Source of the DNA: Nocardioides sp. YR527
GTDB lineage: Bacteria > Actinomycetota > Actinomycetes > Propionibacteriales > Nocardioidaceae
Direction of reading: 5' to 3'
NCBI RefSeq assembly: GCF_900101045.1
Contig: NZ_FNFN01000013.1
Span: forward strand, 1-64,000
Length of the DNA stretch: 64,000 nt
Below are positions 50,025 to 58,108 of the stretch, piece after piece. The notes under the pieces were generated by a model that did no database searches, was not told the DNA's origin, and saw only the letters and a list, made by a program, of their open reading frames with translations. The translations under genes and the position numbers were made by a program. Numbering within the stretch: the stretch's first letter is position 1; every line of letters starts with the position of its first letter.

Positions 50025-50029
50025 CCCGT
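50011..50029. promoter_or_regulatory. IdeR/DtxR-like iron box upstream of sdhCAB
   Basis: TTAGGCTTGCCTAACCCGT matches most positions of the IdeR/DtxR consensus TTAGGTTAGSCTAACCTAA, including both TTAGG and CCTAACC cores. It overlaps the last codons of the glycosyltransferase gene and lies 104 bases before the sdhC start. Confidence 0.6.
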
Positions 50030-50119
50030 TACGAAGATACTCATCAGTAACCCCGCCCGCCCCCGCAGCGCCGAAAATGTCACATACTCCCTGCGTTCAA
50101 GTTCGGGTATGAGGGGTAG

Positions 50120-50125
50120 TAGCGT
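50120..50125 (+). promoter_or_regulatory. -10 box of leaderless sdhC
   Basis: TAGCGT ends seven bases before the GTG at 50133. This places the start at VATTTLIKG and argues against upstream in-frame starts at 50109 and 50124. Confidence 0.6.
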
Positions 50126-50132
50126 GCGTGCC

Positions 50133-50852
50133 GTGGCAACCACGACTCTGATCAAAGGCGCGCGGTCGACGCGCTCGACGATCGCCCTGAAGCTCCTTAT
50201 GGCGGCCAGCGGCATCGTCTTCATCCTGTTTGTGCTCCTGCACATGTACGGCAACCTCAAAGCCTTCAGCGGCGAGCTGGCCTACAACGAGTATGCCGAG
50301 CACCTGCGTACGTTCGGGGAGCCGATGCTGCCGTACGGCGGCCTCCTCTGGATCCTGCGAGTGGTGCTCCTGGCGTCGCTGGTGGCTCACGTCGGCTCGG
50401 CGGTGGCGCTCTCGATGCGCGCTCACGCGCAGCGCCCGGTGAAGTACGCGGTGAAGAAGAACAAGGCTTCGTCGCTCTCCTCGCGCACCATGCGCTGGGG
50501 CGGCGTGGCCCTGCTCCTCTTCGTCGTCTGGCACCTGCTCCAGTTCACGATCGTGAAGATCAACGTGGGCGAGGGCGGACAGGCTGTGGACATCACCGAG
50601 AACCCGTACCGGCTGTTGACCGCGGCGTTCCAGCCGGAGCAGTGGTGGATGGTCCTCATCTACCTGTTCGCCATGCTCGCGCTCGCGTTCCACCTGCACC
50701 ACGGCACCTTCAGCGCCATCCAGACGCTCGGGTTCACCAACACCGCTGAGTCGCGTGCCAGGGCCCGCGTCGCCGGCTGGGTCGTCGCGATCGTGATCGC
50801 CGGCGGCTTCTCGCTGGTCCCCCTGTTCACCGTCTTCGGCGTCATCTCGTAA
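50133..50852 (+). CDS. sdhC: Succinate dehydrogenase cytochrome b subunit
   Basis: Encodes 239 residues with five hydrophobic segments, the b558-type anchor that binds two hemes in Sdh1/Frd complexes. Histidines placed for heme ligation: LLHMYGNLK (near residue 37), LVAHVGSAVA, VVWHLLQFT and LAFHLHHGTFSA. It anchors SdhA and SdhB to the membrane and passes electrons to menaquinone. It is the first gene of sdhCAB; no separate SdhD is expected in this type. A probable iron-regulator box precedes it. Confidence 0.92.
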   Translation: MATTTLIKGARSTRSTIALKLLMAASGIVFILFVLLHMYGNLKAFSGELAYNEYAEHLRTFGEPMLPYGGLLWILRVVLLASLVAHVGSAVALSMRAHAQRPVKYAVKKNKASSLSSRTMRWGGVALLLFVVWHLLQFTIVKINVGEGGQAVDITENPYRLLTAAFQPEQWWMVLIYLFAMLALAFHLHHGTFSAIQTLGFTNTAESRARARVAGWVVAIVIAGGFSLVPLFTVFGVIS

Positions 50853-50865
50853 GGACATCTGACAC

Positions 50866-52920
50866 ATGGCTGCTGGAACCCACTACCTGCCGGGCCTCAC
50901 CCCGACCAACGAGGCCTCGGTCCAGAAATCCGACGACGCCGCGGGCTACTACGTCCTCGGCGACAAGCTGGTCGACCCGAAGACGCCCACCGGGCCGATC
51001 GCTGACCGCTGGACCACCCGCAAGTTCGAGAACCGTCTGGTCAACCCGGCCAACCGACGCAAGCTCGACGTCATCATCGTCGGCACCGGCCTGGCCGGTG
51101 GCGCCGCGGCTGCCACTCTCGGCGAGGCCGGCTACAACGTGAAGTCCTTCTGCTACCAGGACTCCCCGCGTCGCGCCCACTCGATCGCCGCCCAGGGCGG
51201 CATCAACGCCTCCAAGAACTACAAGTCGGACGGCGACTCGGACTACCGGCTCTTCTACGACACGGTCAAGGGCGGCGACTACCGCTCGCGCGAGTCGAAC
51301 GTCTACCGCCTCGCCGAGGTCTCGACCAACATCATCGACCAGTGCGTGGCGCAGGGCGTGCCCTTCGCCCGCGAGTACGGCGGCCTGCTGGACAACCGCT
51401 CCTTCGGTGGCGTCCAGGTCTCGCGTACGTTCTACGCCCGCGGTCAGACCGGCCAGCAGCTGCTCCTCGGCGCCTACCAGGCCATGGAGCGTCAGGTCGC
51501 TGCCGGCACCGTCGAGCAGTTCACCCGGCACGAGATGCTCGACGTGATCATCGTCGACGACCGTGCCCGCGGCATCGTGGCCCGCGACATGGTCACCGGT
51601 GAGATCGAGACCCACCTGGCCGACGCCGTCGTGCTCGCCACCGGCGGCTACGGCAACGTCTTCTACCTCTCGACCAACGCGATGGGGTCCAACGTCATGG
51701 CCGCGTGGCGCGCGCACCGCAAGGGCGCCTACATGGCCAACCCCTGCTACACGCAGATCCACCCGACCTGCATCCCGGTCACCGGCGCACACCAGTCGAA
51801 GCTGACGCTGATGTCGGAGTCGCTGCGTAACGACGGCCGCATCTGGGTGCCGAAGAAGGCCGAGGACTGCACCAAGGACCCGCGCGAGATCCCCGAGGAC
51901 GACCGCGACTACTTCCTGGAGCGGATCTACCCGGCGTTCGGCAACCTGGTCCCCCGCGACATCGCCTCGCGTGCCGCGAAGTACATGTGCGACGAGGGCC
52001 GCGGTGTCGGACCGGAGGTCGACGAGACCCAGGCCGACGGCACGGTGAAGAAGTTCCGCCGCGGCGTCTACCTCGACCTCGGCGCCGCGATCGAGCGTCT
52101 CGGCAAGGACAAGATCGAGGAGAAGTACGACAACCTCCTCGACATGTACGAGCGGATCACCGGCGAGAACCCCTACGAGGTGCCGATGCGGATCTACCCC
52201 GCGGTGCACTACGTCATGGGTGGGCTCTGGGTCGACTACGAGCTCCAGACCAGCATCACCGGTCTGTTCTGCACCGGCGAGGCGAACTTCTCCGACCACG
52301 GCGCGAACCGCCTCGGTGCCTCGGCGCTGATGCAGGGCCTGGCCGACGGCTACTTCGTGCTGCCGAACACCATCACCGACTACCTCGCCGACGGGCCGTT
52401 CGACAAGATCGACGAGTCTCACCCGGCCGTGGTCGAGGCTCTCGAAGGGGTCACCTCCCGGGTCGAGAAGCTGATGAGCATCAACGGCGAGCGCTCCGTG
52501 GAGTCCATCCACAAGGAGCTCGGTCAGATCATGTGGGAATACTGCGGGATGGACCGCCGCGAGGAGGGCCTCAAGACGGCCATCGGCCTGATCCGGGAGC
52601 TCAAGAAGGAGTTCTGGACCAACGTCAAGGTCCTCGGCTCCGCCGACTCCCTCAACCAGGACCTCGAGAAGGCCAACCGCGTCGCGGACTTCATCGAGCT
52701 CGGCGAGCTCATGTGCATCGACGCGCTCAACCGCCGCGAGTCCTGCGGCGGCCACTTCCGTGGCGAGTCCCAGACCGAGGAGGGCGAGGCGCTGCGTCAC
52801 GACGACGAGTTCTCCTACGTCGCGGCCTGGGAGTTCGGCGGCGAGGACGGCGCCCCGATCCTCCACAAGGAAGACCTGATCTACACCGCCATCGAGATGA
52901 AGCAGAGGTCGTACAAGTGA
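50866..52920 (+). CDS. sdhA: Succinate dehydrogenase flavoprotein subunit
   Basis: Encodes 684 residues, the long form typical of menaquinone-linked Sdh1 enzymes. FAD loop VIIVGTGLAGGAAAATLGEAG (near residue 68), the flavinylated histidine in RRAHSIAAQGGINA, substrate-site HPTCIPVTG and NFSDHGANRLGASALMQGLADG near residue 475. It oxidises succinate to fumarate in the TCA cycle, or reduces fumarate under low oxygen. The stop overlaps the sdhB GTG by four bases. Confidence 0.97.
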   Translation: MAAGTHYLPGLTPTNEASVQKSDDAAGYYVLGDKLVDPKTPTGPIADRWTTRKFENRLVNPANRRKLDVIIVGTGLAGGAAAATLGEAGYNVKSFCYQDSPRRAHSIAAQGGINASKNYKSDGDSDYRLFYDTVKGGDYRSRESNVYRLAEVSTNIIDQCVAQGVPFAREYGGLLDNRSFGGVQVSRTFYARGQTGQQLLLGAYQAMERQVAAGTVEQFTRHEMLDVIIVDDRARGIVARDMVTGEIETHLADAVVLATGGYGNVFYLSTNAMGSNVMAAWRAHRKGAYMANPCYTQIHPTCIPVTGAHQSKLTLMSESLRNDGRIWVPKKAEDCTKDPREIPEDDRDYFLERIYPAFGNLVPRDIASRAAKYMCDEGRGVGPEVDETQADGTVKKFRRGVYLDLGAAIERLGKDKIEEKYDNLLDMYERITGENPYEVPMRIYPAVHYVMGGLWVDYELQTSITGLFCTGEANFSDHGANRLGASALMQGLADGYFVLPNTITDYLADGPFDKIDESHPAVVEALEGVTSRVEKLMSINGERSVESIHKELGQIMWEYCGMDRREEGLKTAIGLIRELKKEFWTNVKVLGSADSLNQDLEKANRVADFIELGELMCIDALNRRESCGGHFRGESQTEEGEALRHDDEFSYVAAWEFGGEDGAPILHKEDLIYTAIEMKQRSYK

Positions 52921-53657
52921 AGCTCACCCTCAAGATCTGGCGGCAGGCCAACGCGTCCGAGAAGGGTGCGCTCAAGACGTACGAGCTGGACGGGGTGTCC
53001 TCGGACATGTCGTTCCTCGAGATGCTCGACCTGCTCAACGAGCAGCTCCTGCACAACGACGAGGAGCCGATCGCGTTCGACTCCGACTGTCGCGAGGGCA
53101 TCTGCGGCATGTGTTCGCTGATGATCAACGGCGAGGCACACGGCCCGGAGGTCACCACGACCTGCCAGCTGCACATGCGCTCGTTCAAGGATGGCGACAC
53201 CATCACCATCGAGCCGTGGCGCGCCTCGTCGTTCCCGATCGTCAAGGACCTGATCGTCGACCGCTCCGCGTTCGACCGGATCATCCAGAACGGCGGCTAC
53301 ATCTCGGCCAACACCGGCTCGGCCCCCGAGGCCAACTCGGTGCCCGCGCCGCGTGACAAGGCCCAGCGTGCCTTCAACACGGCCACCTGCATCGGCTGCG
53401 GCGCCTGCGTCGCCGCCTGCCCCAACGGCTCCGCCTCGCTGTTCCTCGGCGCGAAGATCACCCACCTCGGTGAGCTGCCGCAGGGCCAGCCGGAGCGCTA
53501 CTCCCGCGTGCAGTCCATGGTCGGCCAGCACGACGCCGAGGGCTTCGGTGGCTGCACCAACATCGGTGAGTGCGCCGCCGCCTGCCCCAAGGAGATCCCG
53601 CTCGACGTGATCTCCCAGCTCAACAAGGACCTGCGCAAGTCGCTGATCCTCGGCTGA
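52917..53657 (+). CDS. sdhB: Succinate dehydrogenase iron-sulfur subunit
   Basis: Encodes 246 residues. The 2Fe-2S cysteines are in FDSDCREGICGMCSLMING (near residues 58-70) and TTTCQLH. The C-terminal ferredoxin half has CIGCGACVAACPNG and CTNIGECAAACPKEIP, providing the ligands for the 4Fe-4S and 3Fe-4S clusters. It carries electrons from SdhA to the SdhC quinone site. The GTG start overlaps the sdhA stop. A strong hairpin follows 16 bases after the stop. Confidence 0.96.
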   Translation: MKLTLKIWRQANASEKGALKTYELDGVSSDMSFLEMLDLLNEQLLHNDEEPIAFDSDCREGICGMCSLMINGEAHGPEVTTTCQLHMRSFKDGDTITIEPWRASSFPIVKDLIVDRSAFDRIIQNGGYISANTGSAPEANSVPAPRDKAQRAFNTATCIGCGACVAACPNGSASLFLGAKITHLGELPQGQPERYSRVQSMVGQHDAEGFGGCTNIGECAAACPKEIPLDVISQLNKDLRKSLILG

Positions 53658-53673
53658 CACCACGGTTCGAACG

Positions 53674-53709
53674 ACAGGGGCCGCTCTCCTTCGGGAGGGC
53701 GGCCCCTGT
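53674..53709. terminator. Terminator of sdhCAB with TTCG tetraloop
   Basis: A 16-base stem (53674-53689 with 53694-53709; ACAGGGGCCGCTCTCC against GGAGGGCGGCCCCTGT, one G-T pair) closes a TTCG loop, a very stable hairpin. It separates sdhB from the convergent gene at 53738. Confidence 0.85.
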
Positions 53710-53737
53710 GCCCCTCCGACGCCGGCGCGTGTCGAGA

Positions 53738-54286
53738 TCAGTAGCGGCGCGCGCCGAGCGCCTGACGAAGCTCGTCATCCAGATCTTCGATCTCAGCGAT
53801 ACGAGATGCCGGCAGCATCCGCTCGATTCCGCAGATCCAGGCTAGGTGGCCGGCCATCACTGTCATGCCGATGAACACGGGGATGAAGACCCAGTCGAGC
53901 CACTCATTCCGGTCGAGGGCGATGCTGATCAGGGACGCGATTCCCCATACGCCGATGATCGGCAATGCCGCGAAGACCACCGCCTGCAGGTTCAGCATGC
54001 CCCAACTGACGTGACCCACCAGGCGACTTTCACGCTCATGGGCCTCGATTCGTGCCCGGAACACCGGGCGGTGGTTTCCATACTGCCCAGTCTCAACGAT
54101 CCTCGCGGTGATGCGACCGGCCCTGTACCGAACCCGAAGCCCATCGGACCACCAAGATCCGATCCTCTGCTCGTCGAGCATCCCCTTCACATCGTCAATC
54201 CGTCGGCCCCGAATCACCAGGATGTGACGGCTTCTCCAAGCAAGGACCGATGGAGCTTTTTCGGGTTGTGTCGTTGTAGATGTCAT
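53738..54286 (-). CDS. Small membrane protein of unknown function (ORFan-like)
   Basis: Encodes 182 residues. The N-terminal half is charged and probably cytoplasmic (SRHILVIRGRRIDDVKGMLDEQRIGSW resembles a short alpha/beta domain). Two hydrophobic segments follow near residues 98-118 and 131-152, then an acidic C-terminus. The base composition is visibly less GC-rich than its neighbours (long AT-containing stretches at 53850-54280), and no Shine-Dalgarno precedes the ATG at 54286, though TATTGT lies ten bases upstream. I recognise no family; it may be an acquired or fast-evolving gene. Confidence 0.55.
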   Translation of the reverse strand: MTSTTTQPEKAPSVLAWRSRHILVIRGRRIDDVKGMLDEQRIGSWWSDGLRVRYRAGRITARIVETGQYGNHRPVFRARIEAHERESRLVGHVSWGMLNLQAVVFAALPIIGVWGIASLISIALDRNEWLDWVFIPVFIGMTVMAGHLAWICGIERMLPASRIAEIEDLDDELRQALGARRY

Positions 54287-54334
54287 GGCGCGCCGAACAA
54301 TATCGGCGGCCGCGCCATCTGTTTGCCGATTGAC

Positions 54335-54422
54335 CCTTCGTCAAGGTGTGCAGCAAACGGAACACATCCCGTGCGGAGCTCCGCACGGGATGTGTTCTTT
54401 CGTCTGCATACCTTGACGAAGG
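54335..54422. repeat. Palindromic repeat family A, copy 3
   Basis: Outer arms CCTTCGTCAAGGTGTGCAG (54335-54353) and CTGCATACCTTGACGAAGG (54404-54422) differ at one position. The inner element 54360-54397 is a perfect 38-base palindrome with tip CGTGCGGAG/CTCCGCACG. It is placed just beyond the ohr stop and upstream of the ORFan gene, so it likely ends the ohr transcript. Confidence 0.85.
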
Positions 54423-54428
54423 AACCGC

Positions 54429-54845
54429 TCAGGCGACGGTGAGGTTGACCTCGATGTTGCCGCGGGTGGCGTTGGAGTACGGGCAGACCTGGTGGGCCTG
54501 CTCGGCGAGCTGCTGGGCGGTGGTGGCGTCGGCGCCGGGGATGGTGACCTCGAGCTGCACGGCGAGGCCGAAGCCGCCCTGGCCGTTGTCGCCGATGCTC
54601 ACGTCGGCGACGACCTCGGAGTCGGTCATGTCGACCTTGGCCTTGCCGGCGACCAGCTTGAGCGCGGAGTGGAAGCAGGCGGCGTACCCGGCGGCGAAGA
54701 GCTGCTCGGGGTTGGTGGCACCGCCCTCACCACCCATCTCCTTGGGGATGCGGACGTCGGCGTCGATGAGACCGTCGGTGGACTGGACGTGGCCGTTACG
54801 GGCGTCGCCGGTGCTGACTGCGGTGGCTGTGTAGATCGGTGTCAT
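54429..54845 (-). CDS. ohr: Organic hydroperoxide resistance protein
   Basis: Encodes 138 residues of the Ohr subfamily of OsmC proteins, thiol peroxidases that reduce organic hydroperoxides. Both redox cysteines are present: AAGYAACFHSAL (near residue 60) and QVCPYSNATRGN near residue 124. NPEQLFAAGYAACF is the Ohr signature. ATG at 54845 follows TATAGT by seven bases, so the start at 54866 is not used. It is divergent from ohrR, and its -10 box is covered by an inverted repeat. Confidence 0.95.
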   Translation of the reverse strand: MTPIYTATAVSTGDARNGHVQSTDGLIDADVRIPKEMGGEGGATNPEQLFAAGYAACFHSALKLVAGKAKVDMTDSEVVADVSIGDNGQGGFGLAVQLEVTIPGADATTAQQLAEQAHQVCPYSNATRGNIEVNLTVA

Positions 54846-54868
54846 GTACACAACTATATTGTGCACAA
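54846..54868. promoter_or_regulatory. Probable OhrR operator overlapping the ohr -10 box
   Basis: GTACACAA-CTATA-TTGTGCAC (54846-54866) is an inverted repeat with CACAA/TTGTG cores around the ohr -10 (TATAGT, 54858-54853). TTGTGCACAA at 54859-54868 is a perfect 10-base palindrome that overlaps it. OhrR bound here would block ohr transcription until it is oxidised. Confidence 0.65.
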
Positions 54869-54893
54869 CTCAATAGCGCAAGGGAGTAGACTG

Positions 54894-55355
54894 ATGGATG
54901 TGTCCGGACGTACCTATCCGCAGCTCGCGCTCGACCTGCAGCTCTGCTTCCCGTTGTACGCGGCAACCCGAGCCGTCACGAAGCGCTATGTGACGCTGCT
55001 CAAGGGGACCGGGCTGACCTATCCGCAGTATCTGGTGATGCTGGTCCTGTGGGAGAGCGAGGAGCCGCGCTCGGTGACCTCCCTCGGCCATCGGCTACGG
55101 CTCGACTCCGGCACCCTGACGCCGCTGCTCAAGCGTCTCGAGACCGCCGGCCTGGTGCGGCGCGACCGCGATCCCGGCGACGAGCGCCGGGTGCTGGTCA
55201 GCCTCACCGGCGACGGCCGGGCGCTGGAGGAGCAGGTCTCCGGCGTACCTCAGCAGCTCGGCACCTCGATGGGGATCACCCGTGACGAGGCGCTCGCGCT
55301 GCGCGACCAGCTCACCGACCTGGTCGACCACCTCGACACGGCCGAGTCCTCCTGA
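54894..55355 (+). CDS. ohrR: MarR-family organic hydroperoxide regulator OhrR
   Basis: Encodes 153 residues. OhrR represses ohr and is released when its N-terminal cysteine is oxidised. That cysteine is Cys18 in LDLQLCFPLYAATRAV, the OhrR signature. The winged helix is at about residues 55-95 (SVTSLGHRLRLDSGTLTPLLKRLETAGLVRRDRDP in outline). GGGAG lies eight bases before the ATG at 54894. It is divergent from ohr, with the operator between. Confidence 0.93.
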   Translation: MDVSGRTYPQLALDLQLCFPLYAATRAVTKRYVTLLKGTGLTYPQYLVMLVLWESEEPRSVTSLGHRLRLDSGTLTPLLKRLETAGLVRRDRDPGDERRVLVSLTGDGRALEEQVSGVPQQLGTSMGITRDEALALRDQLTDLVDHLDTAESS

Positions 55356-55358
55356 GGG

Positions 55359-55583
55359 CTATCCCCTGGTCAGCAGCCGCTGCACGCCGAGCTTGATCAG
55401 CAGGCCACCGAGGAGGACGTCGACGACCACGAGCACCGCGTGGGCGATGTAGTAGGGCTTCGGACGGGTCTGCTCCGGGTCCTTGGCGGTCTTGACGAGG
55501 TTGCGGCCGAAGTTGGTCCAGATCGCGATCGTCCAGACCCCGATGACCAGGAGGAGAGCGCCGTCAGTCTTCTCGAGCTTCAT
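55359..55583 (-). CDS. Small two-segment membrane protein (SCO4848-like)
   Basis: Encodes 74 residues: MKLEKTDGALLLVIGVWTIAIWTNFGRNL is the first segment and its conserved flank, followed by a short loop and a second segment (AHAVLVVVDVLLGGLLI). It matches the short SCO4848-type protein found in many actinobacteria; the function is unknown. It lies 12 bases after the YihY-family gene on the same strand, a conserved pairing as far as I recall, and is convergent with ohrR (3-base gap). Confidence 0.7.
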   Translation of the reverse strand: MKLEKTDGALLLVIGVWTIAIWTNFGRNLVKTAKDPEQTRPKPYYIAHAVLVVVDVLLGGLLIKLGVQRLLTRG

Positions 55584-55595
55584 GGGACGACTCTC

Positions 55596-56489
55596 TCATC
55601 CACCGACCACACTCTGATGTTCGGGCGTCGCGCGGACGTGGGCGTAGGAGGCGGCGTACAGGATCACCATCGAGGTGTAGTGGATCCAGACGACCAGGAT
55701 GAGCGCGATGCCGAAGGCCTGGAAGGCGGGCTGCCCCTGAGTGGCCTGGAGCAGCAGGGTCGAGGCCTGCTTGAGGATCTCGAAGCCGATCGCGCCGAGC
55801 ACGGCCCCGGCCCACAGGGGACGCTTCGGGGTGTCGTTCTGGGGAGCCAGGTGGAACATCGCGAAGAAGAGCACCGTGTTGGCGGCGAGGCCGAGCACCA
55901 GGGTGAGGAGGACGATCAGCCAGCCGAAGCCTTCGTCGAGGCCGATCCAGTCCAGGACGTTGACCGAGAAGGTGCGTACGAGGCCGGTGAACGCCACCGC
56001 CACCAGCAGGATCAGGCCGAGCCCGATGAGTGCGACCAGGTCACGGGCCTTGGCCGCCAGGAAACCCGGCTGTTCCTCCTCGGGCACCAAGAAGACCGCG
56101 TCGAGCGCCTTGCGCAGCCCGTCGATGAATCCGAGGCCGGCGTAGAGCAGACCGATGACACCGATGATCCCGACCGTTCTGGCCGCACTCTCGATGTCGG
56201 CGATCTTCAGCTGTCCGGGGCTGTCGCCGACCAGCCCGGGCAGGACGTGGTCGATCGCCTCGACGAGGTCGCTCTCGGCTCCGGAGTAGACCTTGGCGAT
56301 CTGGCCCACGGCGAAGAACGCGAGCGCGAGGATCGGGAAGGTCGACAGGAAGCCGAAGTAGGTGATCGCGCCGGCCTGCTGGGCGGCACCGACCTCACCG
56401 TAGTGCTCCTGCGTGCGCACCACCCGGTCCAGCGCCGGGAAGCGCTCGCGCAGCTCGGCGATCTTCGCCTTGACCTTCTCCTTGAGCAT
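55596..56489 (-). CDS. YihY/BrkB family membrane protein
   Basis: Encodes 297 residues with about six membrane segments. AGAITYFGFLSTFPILALAFFAVG is the family's first conserved segment (near residue 40), and LLYAGLGFIDGLRKALDAVFLVPEEEQPGF and KQASTLLLQATQGQPAFQAFGIALILVVWIHYTSMVILYAASYAHV follow in outline. These proteins are widespread inner-membrane proteins of uncertain function, once misassigned as RNase BN. ATG 56489 (MLKEKV) is chosen because further upstream codons read through Arg-rich, unstructured sequence. Confidence 0.85.
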   Translation of the reverse strand: MLKEKVKAKIAELRERFPALDRVVRTQEHYGEVGAAQQAGAITYFGFLSTFPILALAFFAVGQIAKVYSGAESDLVEAIDHVLPGLVGDSPGQLKIADIESAARTVGIIGVIGLLYAGLGFIDGLRKALDAVFLVPEEEQPGFLAAKARDLVALIGLGLILLVAVAFTGLVRTFSVNVLDWIGLDEGFGWLIVLLTLVLGLAANTVLFFAMFHLAPQNDTPKRPLWAGAVLGAIGFEILKQASTLLLQATQGQPAFQAFGIALILVVWIHYTSMVILYAASYAHVRATPEHQSVVGG

Positions 56490-56533
56490 CCCGAGGTCCC
56501 CATCCGTCGTTCGTGGGCGGACCCGAGCCCGCC

Positions 56534-57058
56534 TCAGCCAGTCAGTGCTGCTCTCAGCGCGAACTCCCGCGTCGGGCGCCAGCCGTCCGTGTCGTCGTGG
56601 ACATAGAGATGGAACGCCTCGACCGACCACTCGCACTCGAAGTCGGCAAGCTCGCCGAAAGCCTTGTCGAGGCTAGCGTCGGGAAGGTCGTGAGCGATCG
56701 TGACATGCGGGTGATAGGGAAACGAGAGCTTCTGGTCGAGCGGACCCTGCCGAACCGCGTTGGCCAGCTGCTCACAGCCCGAGATGCCCTGCACCACTGC
56801 CACGAACACCACCGGCGAGACCGGCCGGAAGGTGCCGGTGCCACGCAGGTGCACGCTGAACGGGGCGACCCGCGAGGCCGCGGACTCGAGATGGCCCTCG
56901 ACGTCCGGCAGCAGGTCGTCGTGGATCTCCGTCGGTGGCACAAGAGTGATGTGCGTCGGGATCATGGTCGCCGTCGCGTCCCCGAGAGACGTCCGGTAGT
57001 CCTGGAGCTGGCTTGCCCACGGCTCCGGGATAGCGATGGCAACACCGATGGTGCGCAT
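56534..57058 (-). CDS. 2H phosphoesterase (2'-5' RNA ligase family)
   Basis: Encodes 174 residues with two H-x-T motifs, HITL (near residue 36) and HVTI (near residue 118), the catalytic pair of the 2H phosphoesterases such as LigT/ThpR, which act on cyclic phosphates of RNA. TAAGGT lies six bases before the ATG at 57058. It lies 12 bases after trpS on the same strand. Confidence 0.9.
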   Translation of the reverse strand: MRTIGVAIAIPEPWASQLQDYRTSLGDATATMIPTHITLVPPTEIHDDLLPDVEGHLESAASRVAPFSVHLRGTGTFRPVSPVVFVAVVQGISGCEQLANAVRQGPLDQKLSFPYHPHVTIAHDLPDASLDKAFGELADFECEWSVEAFHLYVHDDTDGWRPTREFALRAALTG

Positions 57059-57070
57059 GCGCCGACCTTA

Positions 57071-58108
57071 CTAGCCGAGCGGCGACGCGGGGGGCACAAG
57101 GCCAACCCGCTCGTAGACGTCGGCCAGAGTCTTGCGGGCGACCACGCCCGCCTTCTCCGCGCCCTTCTGCAAGATGCCGTCGAGGTACGCCCGGTCCTCG
57201 AGGACCTCGAAGGTCCTCTCCCGGAACGGGGTGACGTAGTCGACGACGACTTCGGCGAGATCCTTCTTCAGATCGCCGTAACCCTTTCCCGCGTACTTGC
57301 CGACCAGGGTCTCGATCTCGGTGCCGGTCAGCGCAGAGTAGATCCGGAGCAGGTTGGAGACGCCCGGCTTGGCCTCCTCGTCGAAGCGGATCTCCATCTC
57401 CGAGTCGGTGACCGCGGAGCGGATCTTCTTCGCCGAGACCTTCGGGTCGTCGAGCATGTCGATCAGGCCGTTAGGGCTCGAGGCCGACTTCGACATCTTG
57501 ATCGCCGGGTCCTGGAGGTCGTAGATCTTCGCGACCTCCTTGAGGATGTAGGGCTCGGGCAGCCGGAACGTCTTCTTGTAACGGCTGTTGAACCGCTGCG
57601 CGAGGTCGCGGGTCAGCTCGAGGTGCTGTCGCTGGTCCTCGCCGACCGGGACGTACGCCGGGCGGTAGAGCAGGATGTCGGCGGCCATCAGCATCGGGTA
57701 GGAGAAGAGGCCGACGGAGGCCGCGCCCTCACCACCCTTGGCGGACTTGTCCTTGAACTGGGTCATCCGCCGGGCCTCGCCGAACGAGGTGATGCACTGC
57801 ATCACCCAGCCGAGCTGGGCGTGCTCGGGGAGGTGTGACTGGACGAAGATCGCGGACCGCTCCGGGTCGACACCGGCGGCCAGGAGCTGGGCAGCGGCCC
57901 GCCGCGTACGTTCGCGGAGCACCTTCGGGTCCTGCTCGACCGTGATCGCGTGCAGGTCGGCGATGAAGAAGAACGGCTCGTGCTCCTCCTGCAGGCTCAC
58001 CCACTGCCGGACCGCGCCGAGATAGTTGCCGAGGTGGTAGGAGTCCGCCGTCGGCTGGATGCCGGAGAGGACCCTGGGCCTAGTCGTAGGAGCAGTGCTG
58101 CCGGTCAT
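57071..58108 (-). CDS. trpS: Tryptophanyl-tRNA synthetase
   Basis: Encodes 345 residues, a class I synthetase charging tRNA-Trp. The HIGH-type motif is in ADSYHLGNYLGAV (near residue 25) and the KMSKS loop is intact in PAIKMSKSASSPNG (near residue 200). LLYRPAYVPVGEDQRQHLELTRDLAQRFN in outline is conserved. CAGAAT lies six bases before the ATG at 58108, consistent with a leaderless transcript. The 440-base gap upstream separates it from the GgpS gene. Confidence 0.97.
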   Translation of the reverse strand: MTGSTAPTTRPRVLSGIQPTADSYHLGNYLGAVRQWVSLQEEHEPFFFIADLHAITVEQDPKVLRERTRRAAAQLLAAGVDPERSAIFVQSHLPEHAQLGWVMQCITSFGEARRMTQFKDKSAKGGEGAASVGLFSYPMLMAADILLYRPAYVPVGEDQRQHLELTRDLAQRFNSRYKKTFRLPEPYILKEVAKIYDLQDPAIKMSKSASSPNGLIDMLDDPKVSAKKIRSAVTDSEMEIRFDEEAKPGVSNLLRIYSALTGTEIETLVGKYAGKGYGDLKKDLAEVVVDYVTPFRERTFEVLEDRAYLDGILQKGAEKAGVVARKTLADVYERVGLVPPASPLG

